From UBA1366 sp047602575 (GTDB lineage: Bacteria > Bacillota > Clostridia > Oscillospirales > Ruminococcaceae): 64,000 nt of DNA. The DNA lies in contig JASGGY010000003.1 of assembly GCA_047602575.1 (NCBI GenBank), forward strand, positions 124,001 to 188,000. Direction: 5' to 3'. A program made the translations under genes and the position numbers. The notes under the pieces are model-generated. The model was not told the DNA's origin and did not search any database. It saw only the letters and a program-made list of their open reading frames with translations. Shown here in pieces: positions 35,693 through 45,042 of the stretch. How positions within the stretch are numbered: position 1 is the stretch's first letter; every line of letters begins with the position of its first letter.

Positions 35693-35874
35693 TATGTAAA
35701 ACAGGCAGAGCAAAGCCTGCCTGTTTAATTCGTTTTGCCTTCGTCTGATTCCTCAGACGGTTTTCCGCAGTATTTATTCCCGGTACCCGCTGCGGCGGAG
35801 CGTCAGAAACGATGAGCTGCAAACTCATCTCATGGAATTCTCATCCCTTCGAGGTTCTCCCGGAGCCGCCCTCA
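35693..35874 (-). repeat. Structured repeat A, copy 1 (before mazF)
   Basis: About 182 bp, strongly like 38443-38632. Read on the minus strand it can form: a GGCTCC/GGAGAACC-type stem at the 5' end, GATGAG/CTCATC, GCAG..CTGC with GGTAC-type inner pairing, CGTCTG/CAGACG and finally ACAGGCAG/CTGCCTGT followed by TTTT. Compared with copy 2, the CGTCTG/CAGACG loop is 8 bases shorter while the stem is unchanged, as expected for RNA. Family unknown to me. Confidence 0.7.
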
Positions 35875-35901
35875 TCAGAAAGAAAAAAGGTCTTGACGCA
35901 C

Positions 35902-35933
35902 AAAAAGCGGAACAGCTTTTCAGTTGCTCCGCT
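35902..35933 (-). terminator. Terminator-like hairpin between repeat B1 and repeat A1
   Basis: GCGGAGCAAC / GCTGTTCCGC-type stem on the minus strand followed by TTTTTG. It would stop most RNA from box B1 before repeat A1 and mazF. Confidence 0.6.
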
Positions 35934-36001
35934 CAGATTCATAAATAAAAAAGGATTCCGGCTTGTTTTTCACACACTGGAGACCATACTATATTTTTCT
36001 C

Positions 36002-36054
36002 TTTGCTATTATATTATTAGTTTTTCTACTTAACTTTGCTGTTTCATGGCGACA
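36002..36054 (-). repeat. Promoter-like repeat B, copy 1
   Basis: 53 bp, about 88% like 39474-39526. On the minus strand it holds TATAAT behind AAAGTTAAGTAGAAAAA; no good TTGACA is at -35, so another sigma factor or an activator may be needed. TGTCGCCATGAAA at its upstream end is fully kept. Confidence 0.65.
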
Positions 36055-36101
36055 TGGAGCCTATAGAAATTTTTATATATACCATTATTAACATAGCTCG
36101 C

Positions 36102-37049
36102 TTACTGAAACAGATGGAGCAAATAGCCGTAGCCGTGTGATTCCATCTCATCTTTTGGAATGAACCGCAAAGCCGCGCTATTAATGCAATAACGCAGTCC
36201 GCCTGTTTCTGACGGTCCGTCATCAAATACATGTCCCAAATGAGAATCTCCCGTTCGGCTTCTCACTTCTGTTCTGATCATGCCATGCGTGTTGTCTGTT
36301 TTTTCTTTAATCACATTCGGATCAATCGGCTCTGAAAAGCTTGGCCAGCCGCATCCGGAATCGAACTTGTCCTTTGATGAAAACAACGGCTCTCCGGTAG
36401 TGATATCCACATAAATTCCTTCTTCAAAATGATGGTCGAATTCATTGCGGAAAGGCGGATCAGTTGCATTTTTTTGCGTGACGGCATACTGAATGTCCGT
36501 CAAATGTTCACGCAGGGATGTATCGTCTGATTTACTGTACAATGCTGGATTGACAATTGCTTTCAATGCCTTTTCAAACGTCCCGCGTCCGATATGACAG
36601 TAACCGTTCGGATTTTTATCAAGATATTTCTGGTGGTATTCTTCAGCGGGATAATAGTTTTCATGCGGTTTCACTTCAATCTCAATCGGCTTATCAAAGC
36701 GTTTTTGCAGTTCCCTGATAGAAGTGTCGATCACTTCCCTATCCTTTTCATCCACATAGTAAATGCCTGTTCGGTACTGGATTCCGGAGTCACCGCCTTG
36801 TCGGTTTACTGAGACCGGATTGATGGATTCGTAGAATAAATCTAACAGGAATGACAGAGGGAGTATCTTTTCATCATACTCAACCTTAACCGCTTCCGCA
36901 TGTCCCGAACTATTGCAAACTTCCTCATAGGTGGGATTTTTCATGCTCCCGTTTACGTATCCGACTTCTGTTGACTGTATGCCATGAATCAAGGAAAGAT
37001 ATTTTTCTGTTCCCCAGAAACAGCCGCCTGCCAAATAAACCAATGCCAT
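36102..37049 (-). CDS. msrAB: Peptide methionine sulfoxide reductase, MsrA-MsrB fusion
   Basis: 315 residues. MsrA comes first (LAGGCFWGTEKYL with the catalytic Cys at about 10; GDSGIQYRTGIYY), then MsrB (about 170-312) with CGWPSFSEPI, RTEVRSRTGDSHLGHVFDDGP and the catalytic Cys in RYCINSAALRF. The protein repairs both S- and R-methionine sulfoxide in oxidised proteins. There is no signal peptide, so it is cytosolic. ATG 37049 follows GAGG by six bases; an earlier start at 37061 is weaker. Confidence 0.95.
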   Translation of the reverse strand: MALVYLAGGCFWGTEKYLSLIHGIQSTEVGYVNGSMKNPTYEEVCNSSGHAEAVKVEYDEKILPLSFLLDLFYESINPVSVNRQGGDSGIQYRTGIYYVDEKDREVIDTSIRELQKRFDKPIEIEVKPHENYYPAEEYHQKYLDKNPNGYCHIGRGTFEKALKAIVNPALYSKSDDTSLREHLTDIQYAVTQKNATDPPFRNEFDHHFEEGIYVDITTGEPLFSSKDKFDSGCGWPSFSEPIDPNVIKEKTDNTHGMIRTEVRSRTGDSHLGHVFDDGPSETGGLRYCINSAALRFIPKDEMESHGYGYLLHLFQ

Positions 37050-37180
37050 ATTGTCCCTCACTTATCCTTTTATTTTCTCTGATATGAGTTATGATGCTCT
37101 AAAGTTGGGTTTTTATTATATAGTATAAACAAGCCGTGAATTTTTGTGCGTGTCTCGAACTGCCAATTTGCAACTTAGGC

Positions 37181-38107
37181 TTATTGCTGCGATATAATAA
37201 ACGGGTTTAAAACCGTATGGCACCATCGATCCAGTGTTTGTATAAATTTTTCATCTTGATCTATTTTATTGTGATGCGACGCGATATAGCTTATGGGATA
37301 AAGCGCGGTAAACATACGGAAAAAGAAATGGTTTATCGTACGCTCTGTAGCAGCTTCATATCCTGTAAAAAGAGACGGCGTCAATTTCTCATTGTGTAAC
37401 GTCCAGTTTATGTCGGCCAGATCCTGATCTGGAAGCGAATACCCTGATAATGAAAAATCAATCGGGCATATTTCACCATGTGATTGAATCAGATTGGATT
37501 TGCTAAGATCGGCATGCAAAAAAACAAATTCCCACCTCTCCTTCACGATTGTTCGCCGTACGCACGATAGCACTTCCTGCATCGGTTTGTAATGACGCTC
37601 AGCGATATGCTTTAATTCATAAGCTGCGTTGATATCGTTTGATACCTTGTCTATATACGTTTCATCATAAATATATCTGTCTCTACCCGGGATATTAGAC
37701 ATGGCATTATGTAATTTTCCGATTGTCTCACCGATTTTATATGCGAGTTCATCGGATATAACTGTTTTTTGTAAATCTTCTCCATCCAACCAGGTAAGTA
37801 CAGTCGCCGACACCCCGTTTTCAAGATATGTAATGTATTTGCCTAAATTGTTTTTTACCGGGCGCTGTGTTTTTATACCTCCGGCAGCATGCAGCTGATT
37901 TAGCAGTTCAATTTCGCTGCTAATAAGAGCTTGACGCTGAATGTTTCTGCATCCATGTGAAAGATCAAGACCGTCGATGGTTTTATGGATTCTTAAAAGG
38001 TATTTTTGATTATCATCCTTAACCATATATGTCATGTTTTCGTTATGACGTATAAATATAGCTTCGGGATGTTTGAATTTATAGTTTTTGAATACTTCAT
38101 TAAGCAT
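37181..38107 (-). CDS. Aminoglycoside phosphotransferase-fold kinase
   Basis: 308 residues of the APH/choline kinase fold. The ATP-binding lobe has IRHNENMTYMVKDDNQKYLLRIH; the catalytic loop is FLHADLSKSNLIQSHGEICPIDFSLSGYS, with HxDxxxxN and the metal-binding Asp. It looks like the SrkA/HomSerK-like group rather than a clinical resistance enzyme; the substrate is unknown. ATG 38107 follows GGGAG. The same frame is open up to 38230 without a ribosome site, which I leave out. Confidence 0.82.
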   Translation of the reverse strand: MLNEVFKNYKFKHPEAIFIRHNENMTYMVKDDNQKYLLRIHKTIDGLDLSHGCRNIQRQALISSEIELLNQLHAAGGIKTQRPVKNNLGKYITYLENGVSATVLTWLDGEDLQKTVISDELAYKIGETIGKLHNAMSNIPGRDRYIYDETYIDKVSNDINAAYELKHIAERHYKPMQEVLSCVRRTIVKERWEFVFLHADLSKSNLIQSHGEICPIDFSLSGYSLPDQDLADINWTLHNEKLTPSLFTGYEAATERTINHFFFRMFTALYPISYIASHHNKIDQDEKFIQTLDRWCHTVLNPFIISQQ

Positions 38108-38442
38108 ATTTTTTCTCCCTATAATCTGAGTGAAAATTGCGTCAATAATAATTTTTTGCAAATCTTTATTAAGACCTGCAGTTGGCGTGTTGTCTAATAT
38201 TGCTATGTCATGTCGCTGTGCGAACTTCACATAATTGCTATTATCCTCAATTGACTCACTTCAAATAGTGATAACGATAACATATCAATAACTAAAGCAT
38301 TTTTGTAGATATAAATCATTTTTATTGCTCCTAATTATACCATAAATAATCAGATAATACAACTCTTTTTTATAAAATACTACAGTATCTATTAATTTTC
38401 AGCACTCAATATGGTATATAATCTATAAAATATATTCAGAGT
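38108..38442. other. AT-rich intergenic stretch
   Basis: Holds the promoter region of the phosphotransferase gene. I see no further gene; a 38230 frame extension has no start signal. Confidence 0.5.
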
Positions 38443-38632
38443 TATGTAAAACAGGCAGGGCAATACCTGCCTGTTAATTTCGTTTTGCCTTCGTCTGATT
38501 CATTGCTGATCCAGACGGTTTTCCGCAGTATTTATCCCCAATACCCGCTGCGGCGGAGCGTCAGAAACGATGAGCTGCTACTCATCTCATGGAATTCTCA
38601 TCCCTCCGAGGTTCTCCCGGAGCCGCCCTCAT
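38443..38632 (-). repeat. Structured repeat A, copy 2 (downstream of sigma-like gene)
   Basis: About 190 bp with the same series of stems as copy 1 (GATGAG/CTCATC, GCAGTATT/AATAC-CTGC, CGTCTG/CAGACG, ACAGGCAGG/CCTGCCTGT then TTTT). It stands after the sigma-like gene on the same strand and could be its 3' UTR and terminator or a separate RNA. Confidence 0.7.
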
Positions 38633-38743
38633 TGCTTGATTCCCGATCTTAGCATAGGGTTATGTGACTGGACGGAAGTAGCATTGTCCTCTATGCTTTC
38701 ATCGCATTCAGCCTTATGCAAAAAGCTTGCGCGGATATTCAGC

Positions 38744-39273
38744 TTATAAGGGTGTTTTGAGGAGGGGTATTTCACAGGTTTTTTTTATCTTTTTCAAAGC
38801 ACCCTGAATTGACTCACGCACCGACTTATCTGACACACCCTCCAGCTCGGCAATTTTCCTATAAGTCAGTCCGTAAAAATAATAAAGCGGAACCCTTCTC
38901 ATTTGAGTAAGGTTCAGCTTTTGCATTGCTGATTTTAAAGCTGAACGGTCCATCTTTGATACAGCTTCATTTTCTGCGGCATTATTCAAATTTTTGATGA
39001 AAAGCTCTGTTTCTCCGTCACGGTAGCCTTTGGCGTCACCTTTTCGTTCACCGCGCTTCCTGTGCTTGTCCTCGTTTTTGTTAAAAGTTGTGATGATGTC
39101 AAGCATGCTTTGCCACTCTGCAGAAGAAAAAATAGGACATCTGTTCTCGGCAGTTCGGGATGTTCTTCCAGAAGCTTTTCTTTTGGCAGATCAGAAACTA
39201 TAAGCACCGATTCTGTGCCTGAAAAATCCTCGTACAGGAATTTCAGATTTACTTTTATGTAATCCTTTTTCAT
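38744..39273 (-). pseudogene. Sigma-70 region 4-like protein, frameshifted
   Basis: Two overlapping ORFs join into about 176 residues if one T is added to the run near 39136 (LFFL... becomes LFFSSAEWQSMLDIITTFN). The N-terminal part (IKVNLKFLYEDFSGTESVLIVSDLPKEKLLEEHPEL) is unfamiliar. The C-terminal LTQMRRVPLYYFYGLTYRKIAELEGVSDKSVRESIQGALKKIKK is a clear sigma-70 region 4 helix-turn-helix. Similar small sigma-like proteins are frequent in conjugative elements of Clostridia. A leader terminator (39365-39401) and box B2 precede it; structured repeat A2 follows it. It may regulate this module. Confidence 0.65.
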
Positions 39274-39364
39274 ATTTACCTCCGTTATGATTAATTTTCT
39301 GAATCATAACGAAGGCTTACGGATATTTGGCAGTCATACACTGCCATTCTGTTATCAGAAGCAT

Positions 39365-39401
39365 AAAAAAGACTCCGATCTGCTTTAAGCAGACCGAAGT
39401 C
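39365..39401 (-). terminator. Leader terminator before the sigma-like gene
   Basis: GACTTCGGTCTGC and GCAGATCGGAGTC (minus strand) form a 13-base stem with one or two mismatches, followed by TTTTTT. It lies between box B2 and the gene start, as an attenuator would. Confidence 0.75.
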
Positions 39402-39473
39402 AGGATTGTATTTACAGGAGCGTTTCTTACAGCTTAAAAGCTTGTGTCATGCTCCCGCCTCTAATCATATTTT

Positions 39474-39526
39474 TTTGCTATTATATCATTGATTTTTCTA
39501 CTTAACTTTCCCATTTCATGGCGACA
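39474..39526 (-). repeat. Promoter-like repeat B, copy 2
   Basis: Second copy of the 53-bp box; TATAAT on the minus strand at 39485-39480 behind AAGTTAAGTAGAAAAAT. It would start a leader of about 65 bases that reaches the terminator at 39401. Confidence 0.65.
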
Positions 39527-39570
39527 CAGGGCTTGTGGCAGCATAAATTCAAATGTTCCAATTAAGCCTA

Positions 39571-39801
39571 TCAGACAGCATTATGAATTTGTGTTAACAA
39601 GCAGGGTGTCAGTAATGTTTTGGGCTTAATCTGACACCAGTCATGGTCAATCTGTTGAATTTGGAGCTTTTCAACCGCCGTCAACGAGTTATAATCAGGA
39701 TATTTACTGAGCATATCCGCATCAGACGAGAACTTCATTGCATCATCAAGCGATGTGGAGAAAGCAGATTTTGTACCCTTTGCCGCATCCTCAAGGTCAA
39801 C
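39571..39801 (-). pseudogene. In-frame continuation of the next gene after a TAG
   Basis: Directly after the TAG of the 39802-40782 gene the same frame stays open for 76 codons (VDLEDAAKGTKSAFSTSLDD ... LTAVEKLQIQQID ...). The code looks real (acidic, low in rare residues), so the TAG may be a nonsense mutation, or this is the tail of a deleted neighbour. The rest of 39274-39570 holds only box B2 and the leader hairpin. Confidence 0.4.
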
Positions 39802-40782
39802 CTAAATCAGTTTTCCGCTTTCATCGAAATGCAAAACTGATTTTTTCAAATTATCAGTACCAGTGGTTTTCACACGATATTCTTCGATTCTGAGCGTCTC
39901 TAAGGCTTCACTTGATGCATTTTCATTTAAGAATGAATATTTTGAATATAACTCTGCATCGCTCAGCATGCCGACTTCTTTTCCGTATGTAATGATTGAC
40001 AAACCAGCATCGGTTGTTCCTAAAGATATTTCAGGAATATTATTTCCAATCAGCTTTATTCCGGATATTTTCCCCTCGGCATCCAGAAAAAACTCCGTAT
40101 TTCGCAAGGTAATGTCACTTAAAGTGCTGACTTCAGCATTGACAAGCTTATTGACATCGTCCACAATCGTTATTTTGCTTTTCAGAGCTTCTTCAGGGGT
40201 TTTTCCAATCCACGATTCGCTTAAAAATCCCGGTATTTCTGTTAAAACGCCCACACTGTTAGGTTTGATGTTGTTTCCTGCAACATAAACGATATTGTTT
40301 CCGTTCTCAATGGCTTTTTGAGTGAGCGTCTTGGATATAAAGTCATCTAAAGCAAGAATTTCATTATTACACTTAATAGCATATTGATCAATACGACTAT
40401 TTAAAGCATCTTTGCCACTTAAAAAATTTTTAGTAGATTCAGAGTACAAATCATAATCAGTAATATGTATATCAGATATAGCTTCATTAACAGTTTGTGT
40501 AAAATCATCATCACATAAAACATTTGCTTCTGTATTGCTTATATAATAAAATCCATTATTATTTTTGCGAAAAATATTAACATCTTCATGAGATAGACCT
40601 GAATAAAGCACCAAAGTAGATTCACCATTTGGTGCTGAAAATGAAATAGTATTTGCTATCTCGTTTTGCAATCCCTCAGCAAATTTCACAAGATCATTTG
40701 ATGTTAATTCGCCGCTATATGTAATGCCATTATTGATTCTCCAGCTATTAACATAGTCCATCAAGCAATTCATATTTACCAC
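39802..40782 (-). CDS. Unknown protein linked to the RTX operon
   Basis: 326 residues, not recognised. It is acidic, has no signal peptide or membrane helix, and contains VYVAGNNIKPNSVGVLTEIPGFLSESWIGKTPEEALKSKITIVDDVNKLV. It begins with GTG 40782, one base after the stop of the gene upstream, with GGAG nine bases before. It may be an effector or companion of the secretion operon, but this rests on position only. See 39571-39801 for a possible longer original form. Confidence 0.55.
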   Translation of the reverse strand: MVNMNCLMDYVNSWRINNGITYSGELTSNDLVKFAEGLQNEIANTISFSAPNGESTLVLYSGLSHEDVNIFRKNNNGFYYISNTEANVLCDDDFTQTVNEAISDIHITDYDLYSESTKNFLSGKDALNSRIDQYAIKCNNEILALDDFISKTLTQKAIENGNNIVYVAGNNIKPNSVGVLTEIPGFLSESWIGKTPEEALKSKITIVDDVNKLVNAEVSTLSDITLRNTEFFLDAEGKISGIKLIGNNIPEISLGTTDAGLSIITYGKEVGMLSDAELYSKYSFLNENASSEALETLRIEEYRVKTTGTDNLKKSVLHFDESGKLI

Positions 40783-40783
40783 T

Positions 40784-41211
40784 TTATATTTCTCCTTCCT
40801 TCAATTGAGGGATGCAATTAATCTCCGTTATAATCATACCTTTACTATTTTCAGTCAATGTTAAAAATGCTCCTGAAATGAGCATTAGCATTTCATCTTT
40901 ATAAATATAAGCTTTTGGTGGTGCGGCAATCTTTATGATTTTTCTAACTGTTTTACCATCTTCAGTTTTCGTGAGTTCTGATGCTGTCTCTATACGAATT
41001 TCAGAACCATTCCACCAGAATGCCCAAAAATATGGATCCGCGTCACGTCCTCCGCCCAATGCAATCAAGATTGCATCTTTATCCTTATCTATACACCATC
41101 TACTCTGACCTGGAATAATTACTTTCGGTTTATCACCTACCCAATTTCTTATTCCTAATGACCTTAAAAATTCAATATCGCTTTCTGGGACCTTTCATAA
41201 ACAAACGCCAT
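40784..41211 (-). CDS. Small unknown protein, frameshifted
   Basis: About 141 residues when one A is added near 41193 (MAFVYE-KVPESDIEFLRSLGIRNWVGDKPKVIIPGQSRWCIDKDKDAILIALGGGRDADPYFWAFWWNG...). ATG 41211 has GGAG eight bases upstream. Without the correction only a 94-residue part (from TTG 41068) is open. Rich in beta-type residues; could be an immunity-like or accessory protein, but I do not recognise it. The stop is followed after one base by the start of the 39802-40782 gene. Confidence 0.5.
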
Positions 41212-41580
41212 TTTTCATTCTCCTATAATTTATTTTCTGAGCTAACTACTCAGATTCAAACTACTGCAATGTTCAGCTGCTATAAACAGATAACACAAAG
41301 GTGAAAGTGTGCATTAAAGCTTGTATTCATATCATTGTTCACCTCCGTTATGTCCCTTGAATTCTTTAATATGATAAAAAAGCATAATATACAATTTAAT
41401 TATACTATAAATGGTACTAACAGTAAATTAATTATCCATATTTAACATTTTATCAATGTACAAGTTGTTTTAACTTCATTCTTTAATTAAAACCTTTTAT
41501 TATCATACTAAGTAAATTATGCACATCTATACACTTATTCGTTGTGATTTACTTCACCCCCTATAATACCCAAAATCACA
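41212..41580. other. AT-rich stretch with a truncated junction
   Basis: No gene. On the minus strand, after the HlyB-like gene ends, another frame gives AQGIDVILGIIGGEVNHNE then TAA (about 41535-41595), which looks like the tail of a second deleted gene joined to the transporter gene. Confidence 0.4.
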
Positions 41581-42450
41581 TCAATGCCTTGAGCTGTAAA
41601 GAAACAACACGACTATGTATACTATTATAAATACAAAATCAATCATGGAGGAAAGCGGCGTTCCGGTCAGAAAGTTACGGATGCTGTCAAGCTCTCTTAC
41701 TCGGGCAACCGTTTCTCCTACGCGCCGTGATTCAAAATATTTCAAAGGAAGTGCAAAAAGATGCCTGAAAAGCTTGTAGCTAAGCATGACATCAATTCGG
41801 TTTGTGGTGTGCGTAAACACATAGTTTTTTGCAAGGCTGATAATCAGATCATAAATATACACCACAGCAATGCCAATTGTTATTATATTTAAAGTTGAAA
41901 TGCTTTTATGAACCAGCACCTTATCCACGACCACCTGCGTCATGACAGGCGTTAAGATGCCAAGAATCTGTACAGTAAAAACTGCAATCAGCACCTGAAT
42001 GAATTCCTTCTTGTATTTCAGAATGGTTGGGATAAACCACTTGAAGCTGAAAACGGCCTCCCAATCAAGGATGCCTTTTTTAGTGATTACGACTGAAGTG
42101 CCGTCCCAGATTTCCGCAAGCTCTTCACGGGTTTTTACTTCCGGCTGGGTTTTATCCGAAAACAGAACCATGAATTTATCTTCCTGAGATTTTGCGACAA
42201 TGAAGAATTCGCCCTCCTTATCCTTTGCGATGATCGGGAAGCGGATGTCCTTGAGCTTTCTGATATTAAGCTTGCATATTTTCGAATGCAGCTTCAGTGC
42301 TTTTGCAGACTGTATGATTTCAATTTCTCCAGTTTTCTGGGTTTCATCCAGAACAGCCAGCTTTTCCGCCTGCTCCTTTGTAATGGGAATGCCCAGAAAC
42401 TTCATGACAATCAGAAAGCAGGATAGCCCGCTATCGTGTTTTTTGTCCAT
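41581..42450 (-). pseudogene. HlyB-like type I secretion ABC transporter, truncated
   Basis: 289 residues remain of about 700. The N-terminus is a C39-like domain without the catalytic Cys (HDSGLSCFLIVMKFLGIPITKEQAEKLA), as in HlyB/RtxB. A membrane domain follows (from about 150, IPTILKYKKEFIQVLIAVFTVQILGILTPVMTQVVVDKVL) and ends at VFLYSSRH, before most of the helices and the whole ATPase. It cannot work as an exporter by itself. ATG 42450 follows AAAGAGG. It lies 78 bases after the RTX protein gene in the same direction. No HlyD gene is in the window. Confidence 0.75.
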
Positions 42451-42528
42451 TTTTCGACCTCTTTCATAGCAAAAAATGTGCAGCAGCAATTACGCCGCTG
42501 CATATTAATTTTTGCCGAATTGATATAT

Positions 42529-44794
42529 TTACTGTACTTGAGTGCCGACAAGCATCTGATTCATAATCGTACTGTCTGCGGTATCAGAAAGATTTGCATT
42601 GGTGTCGGAAATATTGCCTTGTGCTGCAAAGCCCGCCATAGCGTCGATAAGAATAATGGTCTGAACATCTGTCTGCTCAGAAATCACATCTGATTTTTCG
42701 TTTGGAAGTACAGCGTTTGTTTCTGTCGCATCGGAGATTATTGCAGTATCCGGTTCGCTGAACAGATTTGTTGACGCTGTGTCATCCTCGTAGATTCCTG
42801 CAAGCAGATCGGCATTCGTCTGGATTGCAGTTTCTTCGGATGTTGTGGTTGTTGTTGCTGCCACAGGGGACGAAGCATCTTTCGAATAAGTCAGCTCAAG
42901 CTGCCATGTATCCTTATTTACTGTGCCTGTTACTCCGTCTGCAAATTCAAAGGTATAACCGCCCTGATTCCACTTAAACCCGTTGATTGTCAGCTTGTCC
43001 TCTGTGCCGTTTACGCTCAGAACAAGCGTGGAATCATAAAGGCTGGAAATTGTTACGGAATCAGAGTTGATGTTCTTTAGTTTTACCGTACTGCTTCCGC
43101 CCCAGTCCTCAATGGTATCCGAACCGTAGCCTGCACCGAATATGTAGGTATCATTGCCATTTCCGCCATACAGCCAGTCTGTTCCAGTACCGCCGTCGAG
43201 CTTATCATTGCCTTCATTGCCATACAGATAGTCGTTTCCTGAATCACCATAGAGGGTGTCATTTCCGTCATCACCATAAAGTATGTCATCATTAGTGGTT
43301 ACAAGATTACTTTTTAGAGAACGCAGAGATGAATTTTCATCATCGCCATATAAGATATCGTCACCTTCTCCGCCGTGAAGTTCATCATTCCCTGCTCCGC
43401 CTATTAGTTTATCGTTGCCGTTTTCGCCGGATAATAAATCTTCTCCTTCACCGCCATGAAGCTTGTCATTGCCTTTTCCGCCATAAATAATATCTCTTAG
43501 CGAGCCTCCAAATATAGTGTCATCTCCATCAAATCCGTATATTACATTTTCTTTATTTTCATTGCCCATATACGTTCCCGAATAATCATTTAAAAATGCG
43601 ATGGAATCAAATAAGATTTTCACAGCATTAATAATTTCAGTCGGATTCGGCACGTGGAGCAGAGAGTCTGTGCCTAGATTTGTAACACTCCAAAGTGACA
43701 TACCTGTAATAATGTGTATTAAATGCTCAATACGCTGTTCTTTATTAGCCTGCATTCCTTGCAGATAATCATTTACATTGTCGAACAATAAGTTATTGAT
43801 AGAAATAATAACACTTTCTGAGGTGTTAGCAATTTGCTGTATAACATCGGATATACCGGGAAGTATTCCGCTGATTTTGTCGATAATTTTATCAAAAATC
43901 ATAGACACCAGCTGACCTGAAACATCAATGCCTGCCTGAATATCAGAATTCAGGTTATCCATCGTTTCTCTAATACTGTTGTATGCATCCTGTGAAAAAT
44001 CAATCACAGTATCAGCAGACGCATTTATTATGTTTTCCTTAATTTCGTCAGAAATTTCCGGACATAACTCCAATGTTCTATCGAGCATATGATCTAACAA
44101 TGATAATATTTGCTGATCGCCGCTCAGTAAGTCATCAACGGTGGTACCGTTTGTTATTATGGTGTATAGCAGCCTTGTATTTTCACTTACTACTTCCGAA
44201 GTAACACTTGAAATTGATTCTGTTATTTCATCTGTTAAATTGAATCTAGCCATTAAATTCTGCAAATAAATATCAAATAAATTATTACACAAGTTATTTG
44301 CAGTCTGAATGTTGACTTCAAAAATATTTTCAGCTTGATCTAACAAGTTTCCTGCGGTATCAAAAATACCGTTTACGCCCTTGCTTAACAATTCGGTAAA
44401 AGCATTAATAATAGAATCCTTTGCCACTTTTACAGCGGGTACAGCTTCTGCTATTTTATCAAATATGGCAGTAAAAACACTTGAAATTAATGTGCCGGTA
44501 ATTTCAACTGATGAATTTATTCCTCCCTGAATCTTATCCAGTACTTCCCCAATCTGGTCAAATTCCTTTTCAATCTCATAATAGAATTGCGCATCAGTAA
44601 ATATTGACGCTATAAGTTTATCCCTTAGACGCGGTACGAGGTTGTCACAAAAGTAATTCACAGCCTCCCACTCGTTTAGAGGCAGTTTTGCCATGCCGGC
44701 GATTCTGATAATATCTTGAACCAAGTTACTGCTATCAATTATGGTTATCCAATTTAAGCAGCTGTTCATCCGTCAATTTATTCTGTTCACTCAT
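42529..44794 (-). CDS. RTX-type calcium-binding secreted protein, frameshifted at N-terminus
   Basis: About 754 residues. The true start is probably ATG 44794 (SD GGAAGGAAG; MSEQNKLTDEQLL...), with a one-base insertion in an A-run near 44757 before NWITIIDSSNLVQDII. Residues about 50-400 are helical and amphipathic. About eleven RTX nonapeptides follow (about 410-530, e.g. GGKGNDKLHGGEGEDLL, GGAGNDELH), which bind calcium outside the cell. A C-terminal beta region (YTFEFADGV...) and a Ser/Thr/Asp-rich tail close the protein. There is no signal peptide, in line with type I secretion. This is unusual for a Gram-positive. Confidence 0.82.
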
Positions 44795-44835
44795 TTTTTA
44801 CTTCCTTCCTGTCTTATAAAAATATTTAATTCGTC

Positions 44836-45042
44836 TTAAAACAATGTGCTTTTAGATCTGTCAATATCAAGCAATTGAAAGCCACTATTAACCTGACAAA
44901 AATAGTCGTTCTTTTTTATTTTCATATTAGCCCAATAATTAGTTTCATCTATCTCCGTTTTAATTTTCTCATATACTTCATCTTCATAGATATGAACTCT
45001 AATTTTACCTCTGATATCCTTCCTTTCATTCATTATTTTCAT
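44836..45042 (-). CDS. Small protein, first gene of the RTX operon
   Basis: 68 residues, charged (KIMNERKDIRGKIRVHIYEDEVYEKIKTEIDETNYWANMKIKKNDYFC...). Not recognised. ATG 45042 has GAGGAGG six bases upstream; the frame opens earlier (45081) without a ribosome site. It stands between the LytTR-type promoter and the RTX gene, 41 bases from the latter, so it may be a chaperone, leader or immunity protein; that is inference from position. Confidence 0.5.
   Translation of the reverse strand: MKIMNERKDIRGKIRVHIYEDEVYEKIKTEIDETNYWANMKIKKNDYFCQVNSGFQLLDIDRSKSTLF

Noticed and set aside
38108..38230. 41-residue N-terminal extension of the phosphotransferase
   Set aside because: No start signal, and GGGAG stands right before ATG 38107, which gives the normal family start.
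36002..39526. Attachment sites of an integrated element formed by the two B boxes
   Set aside because: The boxes are only about 88% alike, contain a -10 sequence, are each tied to a terminator and element A, and no integrase lies between them, so a regulatory repeat is more likely.
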